Position numbers and translations under genes: made by a program. This document shows positions 56,172 to 64,000 of a stretch of 64,000 nt of DNA, piece after piece (position 1 is the first letter of the stretch; each line of letters begins with the position of its first letter). Origin of the DNA: Rhynchopus euleeides. Lineage: Eukaryota; Euglenozoa; Diplonemea; Diplonemida; Diplonemidae. Location: contig OY723256.1 of the NCBI GenBank assembly GCA_963210315.1, forward strand, positions 2,404,324 through 2,468,323, given 5' to 3'. The notes below the pieces were generated by a model, which saw only the letters and a list, made by a program, of their open reading frames with translations, was not told where the DNA came from and ran no database searches.

Positions 56172-58172
56172 ATGGGAAACTGCAGCTCTGACCTCGCGGC
56201 TCCCGCGCCGCGCACCCAACACGGTGTTCGCAAGCAGACCCAGCGGAAGTCTGCGCCGAAGGCGCAGGCCCCACTTCACAAGAGTGCAAAACAGTCGACC
56301 AGCTTCGCAGCTGTCAGGGAGCAGGTCATTGGGGAGGAGAAGGTCGTGCGGACTGACGTTGGTCTGCTGCGCCGTATCCTGTACACCGACTACACAGCTT
56401 CGGGGCGTGCCCACCAGGGCATCGAGTCGTTTGTGCATGACGAGGTCCTGCCGCTTTACGCAAACACACACACTGTTGCTTCGGCGACAGGAAAGCAGAC
56501 CACTCTGTTCCGCGAAGAGGCGCGCGAAACGGTGAAGCGCTTCTACCACTGCACCGAGGCCGATGCCGGGATCTTTGTCGGGAACGGTGCCACGGGAGCT
56601 CTGAGCATGTTTGTGGAGATGATGCGCCGCACCAAGGGGTTTGGTGACGCAGAGCACCAGGGTGGGTGCAGGGTGCTGATCGACCCCATTTCGCACCACT
56701 CGTCGATTCTGCCATTCAGGGAGCTGGCGAAGGAGGACAGCTTCTACACATCGACATGCCTCCGGTTGGACCCCACAACCTCGACGCTCTGCGTGGAGCA
56801 CCTGCGTGCCGAGCTGGAAGAGGCCCAGCGCAAGGGTCACCGCACCGTGTGCGTGTTCTCCGGCGGGTCGAATGTGACAGGCGTGCAGCCCGATCACGCG
56901 GCGATTGAGACTCTTGTGAAGCAGTTCGACGGCATCGTGTGCTGGGACCTCGCGGCTGTTGCGGGGCACAGACGTTTCCCCTTCTCGCAGCACGCCGACT
57001 TCGCCTTCATCTCGCCGCACAAGCTGCTGGGTGGGCCTGGGACATGCGGGGTGCTTCTGGCGAAGAAGCGGCTGCTGACGCACACCACCCCGTGCTTCGT
57101 GGGCGGGGGGTGTGTGTCCTTCGTGACACCTGTTGACCACGACTACGTGCCGAATGTGGAGGAGCGGGAGGAGGCTGGCACCCCAAACATCGTGGCTGGG
57201 ATCAAGGCAGGGCTGGTGTACCGTCTGCATGAGTCCCTCGACTCATCCATGGCATACGCACGCGAGCTGGAGCTCTACTGGCGTGTGTTCCATCAGGTGG
57301 ACGCACACCCGAACGTGAGAATCCTGGCTCGCGACCAGCTGTGTCCGCGTGAGGGTGCTGGTGCTGATGAACCGTCACGCAGCCCGCTCCCCATCCTCTC
57401 CTTCAACGTGGCCTACCTGCAGGATCCCGCCACGGGCAAGGAGATGTTCCTGCACTACAACTTCGTGACGGCGCTTCTGAACGACCTGTTCGGAGTGCAG
57501 GTGCGCGGTGGGTGCGCCTGTGCAGGGCCATACGGCAAGGTACTTATGAACGTTTCCGATGATTTGATGGTCGATTTCCGCACTGTGATCACCGAGCTGC
57601 ACCTGGAGGCGCTGAAGCCTGGTTTTGTGCGCACGGGGACACACTTCACAATGACCGACGAAGACGCGGATGTGGTGGCAGGTGCCATCAAGTATGTGGC
57701 GGACAAAGGGTGGCTGTTCCTGGGCGCTTACAACTTCAACGAGAACAACGGTACGTGGACCTACTGTGGGCGTGCACGCGGGTCGACTCAGAAGCGCCGC
57801 CCGACCCTGGCCGACCTCACGGAGCTGAGTCAGACGAACCAGATGAGCGCAGGGCAGGTCACCGCTGCCCGGCAGCGTACCCTTCGGCAGATGGTGTCCG
57901 ATGCGGACGCACTGTTGGACAGCTTCCACGGAAGCAGCGGGCTGTCACTGGACTGCGTCGACGACGACGAAGACCGCATCCCGGCAAAGGCACAGCACCT
58001 GATGTGGTTCGCACGCCCTCGTGACTTCGTCGCCGCACTTGCCCCGCATGCACGCAATGGGGTTGTGGAGAACCTGTCATCCCTGAAGGTGCAGCGCAAC
58101 GTGGCAAAGCAGCAGCAGCTCCCGTCCCCCACATCCACAGACACCTCTGCCAACCACCCGTACGGCTCATAG
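56172..58172 (+). CDS. PLP-dependent class V aminotransferase / cysteine-desulfurase-like enzyme, lipid-anchored
   Basis: The protein has 666 residues. It is fold-type I class V, as in SufS cysteine desulfurases: GNGATGALSMF at the cofactor phosphate site, HHSSILPFREL (His175-His176) corresponding to the E-H-H-x-N-x-x-P-W block, Asp259 in CWDLAAVAGH, and the Schiff-base Lys284 in ISPHKLLGGPG. RGGCACAGPYG (Arg445, Cys448, Cys450) sits where the substrate Arg and catalytic Cys loop of desulfurases lie. The likely chemistry is removal of sulfur (or a related beta-elimination) from cysteine, but substrate is not decided by sequence. The first residues MGNCSS are a myristoylation (Gly2) plus palmitoylation (Cys4) signal, unexpected for a desulfurase, which is usually mitochondrial or cytosolic. 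The region after about residue 520 is a low-complexity extension. ATG at 56172 is the first after GATACAG (56154). Confidence 0.85.
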   Translation: MGNCSSDLAAPAPRTQHGVRKQTQRKSAPKAQAPLHKSAKQSTSFAAVREQVIGEEKVVRTDVGLLRRILYTDYTASGRAHQGIESFVHDEVLPLYANTHTVASATGKQTTLFREEARETVKRFYHCTEADAGIFVGNGATGALSMFVEMMRRTKGFGDAEHQGGCRVLIDPISHHSSILPFRELAKEDSFYTSTCLRLDPTTSTLCVEHLRAELEEAQRKGHRTVCVFSGGSNVTGVQPDHAAIETLVKQFDGIVCWDLAAVAGHRRFPFSQHADFAFISPHKLLGGPGTCGVLLAKKRLLTHTTPCFVGGGCVSFVTPVDHDYVPNVEEREEAGTPNIVAGIKAGLVYRLHESLDSSMAYARELELYWRVFHQVDAHPNVRILARDQLCPREGAGADEPSRSPLPILSFNVAYLQDPATGKEMFLHYNFVTALLNDLFGVQVRGGCACAGPYGKVLMNVSDDLMVDFRTVITELHLEALKPGFVRTGTHFTMTDEDADVVAGAIKYVADKGWLFLGAYNFNENNGTWTYCGRARGSTQKRRPTLADLTELSQTNQMSAGQVTAARQRTLRQMVSDADALLDSFHGSSGLSLDCVDDDEDRIPAKAQHLMWFARPRDFVAALAPHARNGVVENLSSLKVQRNVAKQQQLPSPTSTDTSANHPYGS

Positions 58173-60970
58173 GTGCCGAGCACGTGCCGAGCAAATGCCC
58201 AAGACCTGGCCTGGCGGTGGGATGTCCGGGCTCGCAATCCTCATATTATTCACATCTGTTCCTGAATCCCTCTCCCTCTCTTCTCAATCTCACCCCCGTT
58301 TCCCGTTTTCCCCGTTCCTCGGCAAAAAACTGCAGCGGCTTTCCAGGAAAAGCATGCTGAGAGCTACCGCACGGTACCCAGCCGCCCTCTCCCCCTTCCT
58401 GCACACCCACATGAGTCGTATTTGTTGACCACACTGATTTGTTCGTTCCATTCCTGTTATTGGGCGCTTCCCCATGTTCTTCCCGAACAGAATCTCCCTC
58501 TCTTACGCGGCACGAGAATGACCTCACTCAGAAGTGACGCCCACAGCCCTTCCAGGGGCTGGGTCCAACAAGAGGATCTTTCCAGGAGGGTTTTCACGGC
58601 CCCCCATTGCTCTCGGAGTAATACCGGCCGTCCAAAGAGTATTGAACCTTGTGTTCCTTCAAGACGAACTTGTGTCGGATGACCATTTCCCCGAGAACGA
58701 AACCAACACCGCAAGAAGAACGAACCAACAACTGCATCGCAATCTGGCTGAAACTGGGACCAAACAGCAGACAAATGTCCGGAGCTTCTCGACAAACAGA
58801 GTGTGAGGAAACATTGTCTCGGTGTGCACAATTCAGCGCAGCTCGTCACACAATATTTCTCACACAGGACGGTCTTCGCTACAGTGCGAAAATGGTGCGT
58901 GGATTTCACACTCTTTCGTGAGAAAAACGCCGAACGTTGCTGACAGCGAAGATCACGACAAACTCTGGCTAACAATAATGGGAGGCAACCTTTCAGTTGA
59001 GTGAAATGATGATGGTCAAAGTCAGCCAGATCTCTCCCAATGCAGCAGGCAACTCAATACTTCTTCAGGTCCCCCCCATCGCCAACGCCGTGCGTGGTTG
59101 TGTACCTGTCAACGTTTCCAGTTAAATTGTTTTTGAGCACACACGGCGAGAGCTGAAAAAAGGATCTCTGAATCCGACCAGCTCGGAGCAAGCGAGGAAA
59201 AATGGCAACAGGCGTGGGGTGCCATCATCCATCAGGGGTTGTCTTCACAGCACTGACACAGTTTCACAGGCGAGGCCATCTCGAAGCAATCTCCAGTGGA
59301 TTTTTTTGTGAGAATCATTCGTTGCATTGAATCCATCCCTCCAGCAACAGAACAAATTATTTCGCTTCGAAGTGCGGTTTTCACAGATGTTCCGGACATG
59401 TACAGTCGGGCTGAACTCAGGGGATTCTGTGTACTGACCTCCTCAGGAAGTCGAATCTGGGAAACCTGTGGAGCGTGAGAATTCACTCAACCGAACGGCG
59501 CGGTGTGTTCAGCAGGTTGGAACATTCGTTTGACTCTTGTAGATCATAGCACATCAATTCAAAAAGAACTGAATCCTGCACTGAATCCTGAAACCGCCCG
59601 GGTGGGTGACATCTGGCGGGTGATCTGTGAACGAACGGTCTCACGACACACCTGGCTGGCGAGGGTCGGAACACCCGGAACCACAGTTCGTATGACTCAT
59701 GGCCTCGCTGCAAGCTCTGCTCTTGAATGAGACCCCCACACGCTCAGAACAACGTTTGCTCTTGTTTTACGGTTTGTGACAGGCCTCCAGTGCCAGCTGG
59801 TTCGGCGTCAACCAAATACAATCCAAAATACATCGGCGCCCAGTTTGGACATTGCTGATGCCAAAGTGACCGTCCTTCAACTGTCCTTCGGTGTTCTTTG
59901 TTCTACTATGTTACTTCCGGCTGACTGCCGGACTGGCCTACAGAGCTCCCAAAGGGCATGTGATGAACAATCGAATACCCAAATGCTGTGCGCCGACCAC
60001 TATATTATTACATTTTGCATTCTTCTTCCCACCCTGCGTTTTTTTCAGTTTCTCCCTCAGGAGCTCGAGGAGTATTTCCAGAGTCGGCTACACTTTGCCG
60101 CCAGCTCAGAGCTAGGATTTGTCCATCTCGGAATTCCATTTTGCGCGGATATTCTTGAGAGGTCGACACAGAAAAATGACACTGCCTCACGAGAGGTGGA
60201 GGATAAACTGTGGCCACTCGCGTCAGAGAAGCATCTGTGACAGAATCCTACATATCTTCCCCAAGCGTGGTTTGTTTGAGATCGATGAGAACACAAGGCT
60301 CCAAGAAAGACCTAGCTGGTCACGTTATGTCCGTTTTCTCCCCCTCCCCACACATAAATCCTGCCCGGTCTCCATTTTTGTCTTCTTCTGTGCCTCAGAT
60401 TGAGATGATGCCATTGATGGGGCGACCACAGACCACTGTCCGGGTAACCCACTCGGGGGACGGACACTTGCTTTGTGCGGTTCTGGGTCTTCCTGTCCAG
60501 AACCTAATCATGCCGTTACGTTCCATTCGGATCAGGATATTTCCGAGAATCCAACCGGAAAATGTGAGTTCACTGAGTGGCGTGACTGTTCCCAGCAGAT
60601 GGCAGCAATGCTCTCTGGGGTTGCAACGTTCTGTGTGTGGGCAGAACAAGTCTGGATCAACCAGTTCAGGCTTCCCAGAGGGGACACTTCGATCAGTGAG
60701 ATTGAGTCTTCGGGTGAAGGCTTCAGCAGTCGGGGGTGAAGTCCTTCGGGATCTCACAGAGACAAGTCAAAGTGTGGAGGAACACGGATCCTGTCCGTCC
60801 AGGGGGCAAGTGGAGAGAGTGCGCGGACGCTGGCAAATCCAAAGTTTCAACTCAGTCACTCACGGAGCGCGAGAGCTGAGTGTCGAGAAGATCGGGACAA
60901 GCAGGTCAGGACAAATCCATGAATCCATAACGATGAAACCTTGAGCTGTGGGGATTTAGAGGTTGCACAC
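58173..60970. other. 2.8 kb without a supported gene
   Basis: Composition shifts to lower G+C after about 58.5 kb, and codon bias of the gene cluster disappears. The longest frame (+ 60210-60944) has no recognisable domain. Near 60568-60640 two adjacent frames together read like a broken thrombospondin-type repeat (CEFTEWRDCS, then CSLGLQRSV), too short to call. It may be intergenic or a decayed gene. Confidence 0.4.
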
Positions 60971-63900
60971 ATGGCATTCAGATTCCTGAAATCCTTGTCT
61001 GTGGGCATTCAGATTCCTGAAATCCTTGGCTGTGGGCATTCAGATTCCTGAAATCCTTGGCTGTGGGCATTCAGATTCCTGAAATCCTTGGCTGTGGGCA
61101 TTCAGATTCCTGAAATCATTGGCTGTGGGCATTCAGATTCCTAAAATCCTTGGCTGTGGGCATTCAGATTCCTGAAATCCTTGGCTGTGGGCATTCAGAT
61201 TCCTGAAATCCTTGGCTGTGGGCATTCAGATTCCTGAAATCCTTGGCTGTGGGCATTCAGATTCCTGAAATCCTTGGCTGTGGGCATTCAGATTCCTGAA
61301 ATCCTTGGCTGTGGGCATTCAGATTCCTGAAATCCTTGGCTGTGGGCATTCAGATTCCTGAAATCCTTGGCTGTGGGCATTCAGATTCCTGAAATCATTG
61401 GCTGTGGGCATTCAGATTCCTAAAATCCTTGGCTGTGGGCATTCAGATTCCTGAAATCCTTGGCTGTGGGCATTCAGATTCCTGAAATCCTTGGCTGTGG
61501 GCATTCAGATTCCTGAAATCCTTGGCTGTGGGCATTCAGATTCCTGAAATCCTTGGCTGTGGGCATTCAGATTCCTGAAATCCTTGGCTGTGGGCATTCA
61601 GATTCCTGAAATCCTTGGCTGTGGGCATTCAGATTCCTGAAATCCTTGGCTGTGGGCATTCAGATTCCTGAAATCCTTGGCTGTGGGCATTCAGATTCCT
61701 GAAATCCTTGGCTGTGGGCATTCAGATTCCTGAAATCCTTGGCTGTGGGCATTCAGATTCCTGAAATCCTTGGCTGTGGGCATTCAGATTCCTGAAATCA
61801 TTGGCTGTGGGCATTCAGATTCCTAAAATCCTTGGCTGTGGGCATTCAGATTCCTGAAATCCTTGGCTGTGGGCATTCAGATTCCTGAAATCCTTGGCTG
61901 TGGGCATTCAGATTCCTGAAATCCTTGGCTGTGGGCATTCAGATTCCTGAAATCCTTGGCTGTGGGCATTCAGATTCCTGAAATCCTTGGCTGTGGGCAT
62001 TCAGATTCCTGAAATCCTTGGCTGTGGGCATTCAGATTCCTGAAATCATTGGCTGTGGGCATTCAGATTCCTAAAATCCTTGGCTGTGGGCATTCAGATT
62101 CCTGAAATCCTTGGCTGTGGGCATTCAGATTCCTGAAATCCTTGGCTGTGGGCATTCAGATTCCTGAAATCCTTGGCTGTGGGCATTCAGATTCCTGAAA
62201 TCCTTGGCTGTGGGCATTCAGATTCCTGAAATCCTTGGCTGTGGGCATTCAGATTCCTGAAATCCTTGGCTGTGGGCATTCAGATTCCTGAAATCCTTGG
62301 CTGTGGGCATTCAGATTCCTGAAATCCTTGGCTGTGGGCATTCAGATTCCTGAAATCCTTGGCTGTGGGCATTCAGATTCCTGAAATCCTTGGCTGTGGG
62401 CATTCAGATTCCTGAAATCCTTGGCTGTGGGCATTCAGATTCCTGAAATCCTTGGCTGTGGGCATTCAGATTCCTGAAATCATTGGCTGTGGGCATTCAG
62501 ATTCCTAAAATCCTTGGCTGTGGGCATTCAGATTCCTGAAATCCTTGGCTGTGGGCATTCAGATTCCTGAAATCATTGGCTGTGGGCATTCAGATTCCTA
62601 AAATCCTTGGCTGTGGGCATTCAGATTCCTGAAATCCTTGGCTGTGGGCATTCAGATTCCTGAAATCCTTGGCTGTGGGCATTCAGATTCCTGAAATCCT
62701 TGGCTGTGGGCATTCAGATTCCTGAAATCCTTGGCTGTGGGCATTCAGATTCCTGAAATCCTTGGCTGTGGGCATTCAGATTCCTGAAATCCTTGGCTGT
62801 GGGCATTCAGATTCCTGAAATCCTTGGCTGTGGGCATTCAGATTCCTGAAATCCTTGGCTGTGGGCATTCAGATTCCTGAAATCCTTGGCTGTGGGCATT
62901 CAGATTCCTGAAATCCTTGGCTGTGGGCATTCAGATTCCTGAAATCATTGGCTGTGGGCATTCAGATTCCTAAAATCCTTGGCTGTGGGCATTCAGATTC
63001 CTGAAATCCTTGGCTGTGGGCATTCAGATTCCTAAAATCCTTGGCTGTGGGCATTCAGATTCCTGAAATCCTTGGCTGTGGGCATTCAGATTCCTGAAAT
63101 CCTTGGCTGTGGGCATTCAGATTCCTGAAATCCTTGGCTGTGGGCATTCAGATTCCTGAAATCATTGGCTGTGGGCATTCAGATTCCTAAAATCCTTGGC
63201 TGTGGGCATTCAGATTCCTGAAATCATTGGCTGTGGGCATTCAGATTCCTAAAATCCTTGGCTGTGGGCATTCAGATTCCTGAAATCCTTGGCTGTGGGC
63301 ATTCAGATTCCTGAAATCCTTGGCTGTGGGCATTCAGATTCCTGAAATCATTGGCTGTGGGCATTCAGATTCCTAAAATCCTTGGCTGTGGGCATTCAGA
63401 TTCCTGAAATCCTTGGCTGTGGGCATTCAGATTCCTGAAATCATTGGCTGTGGGCATTCAGATTCCTAAAATCCTTGGCTGTGGGCATTCAGATTCCTGA
63501 AATCCTTGGCTGTGGGCATTCAGATTCCTGAAATCCTTGGCTGTGGGCATTCAGATTCCTGAAATCCTTGGCTGTGGGCATTCAGATTCCTGAAATCCTT
63601 GGCTGTGGGCATTCAGATTCCTGAAATCCTTGGCTGTGGGCATTCAGATTCCTGAAATCCTTGGCTGTGGGCATTCAGATTCCTGAAATCCTTGGCTGTG
63701 GGCATTCAGATTCCTGAAATCCTTGGCTGTGGGCATTCAGATTCCTGAAATCCTTGGCTGTGGGCATTCAGATTCCTGAAATCCTTGGCTGTGGGCATTC
63801 AGATTCCTGAAATCATTGGCTGTGGGCATTCAGATTCCTAAAATCCTTGGCTGTGGGCATTCAGATTCCTGAAATCCTTGGCTGTGGGCATTCAGATTCC

Positions 63901-64000
63901 TAAAATCCTTGGCTGTGGGCATTCAGATTCCTGAAATCCTTGGCTGTGGGCATTCAGATTCCTGAAATCCTTGGCTGTGGGCATTCAGATTCCTGAAATC
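60971..64000. repeat. 31-bp minisatellite array M4 (about 98 units, runs off the window)
   Basis: The unit reads GGGCATTCAGATTCCTGAAA then TCCTTGGCTGT. GGGCATTC at 61003 returns at 63979, exactly 96 x 31 bp, so no net indel in 2976 bp. Two substitutions recur and are phased: CATTGG in one unit is always followed by CCTAAAATCC in the next, while a few CCTAAAATCC units stand alone (near 63029 and 63899). The first unit (60971) is diverged (ATGGCATTC, CCTTGTCTG). All frames have frequent stops, so it is non-coding. The sequence is not clearly related to M1-M3, though the period is the same. Confidence 0.95.

Noticed and set aside
60568-60640. Thrombospondin type-1 repeat
   Set aside because: The two half-motifs are in different frames and the spacing between them is too long for the family.

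Overview
The window reads as nuclear DNA of a GC-rich, flagellated unicellular eukaryote. Spliceosomal GT-AG introns, a PRKRIP1-type splicing factor, an EB1-type microtubule plus-end protein, a MORN-repeat protein and an axonemal-dynein-light-chain-domain protein are all present. All eight clear genes lie on the + strand. Where genes are close they are only 140-350 bp apart, and an AG preceded by a pyrimidine-rich or AC-rich tract sits a few to about 45 nt before most start codons. That layout resembles the polycistronic, trans-spliced gene clusters of Euglenozoa (a diplonemid would fit), but no spliced-leader gene is in the window, so this is inference.

Left part, about 1-24.8 kb: no intact gene was recognised. 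It holds C- and T-rich low-complexity DNA, dispersed and foldback repeats, and a set of terminal-inverted-repeat (TIR) elements. Two of these begin CCGTA.. and are flanked by TA (669-1476, 2124-2436). One is a 2.6-kb element with TTAA on both sides and piggyBac-like ends (8010-10610). One is a 1.24-kb TA-flanked element (17655-18896). Several carry short protein-like fragments but no recognisable transposase. Two minisatellites share a GCCCGAGGGGCAC core (about 12.05-12.75 and 13.19-14.3 kb). A 251-bp sequence occurs twice with no difference (11681-11931, 16280-16530).

Middle part, about 24.8-33.9 kb: three minisatellite arrays with different sequences share one period of 31 bp (24789-25404, 26092-26903, 27121-33895). 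The third keeps exact 31-bp register over at least 213 units and has a 13-unit (403-bp) higher-order structure. Between the second and third arrays lies a 205-bp minus-strand fragment of a class III nucleotidyl cyclase, with splice-like boundaries abutting both arrays.

Right part, about 34.7-58.2 kb: the gene cluster. In order it holds a MORN protein, an unrecognised spliced gene (748 aa), a giant ankyrin protein with a RanBP2-type zinc finger and an R-S-ExE mono-ADP-ribosyltransferase domain (2315 aa), a small ankyrin protein, an EB1-like protein, PRKRIP1, an AXDND1-like axonemal protein (1181 aa), and a PLP-dependent class V aminotransferase with an MGNC lipidation signal. Five introns could be placed by joining reading frames; all have GTATGC or GTATGT donors and four are only 44-58 bp. 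A 714-bp TA-flanked TIR element (48363-49076) sits between two of the genes. The cluster mixes cytoskeletal and flagellar proteins with one splicing factor and one enzyme, so shared transcription is more likely than a shared pathway.

The end (60.97-64.0 kb) is a fourth 31-bp array, unrelated in sequence, with 96 periods and no indel, running off the window.
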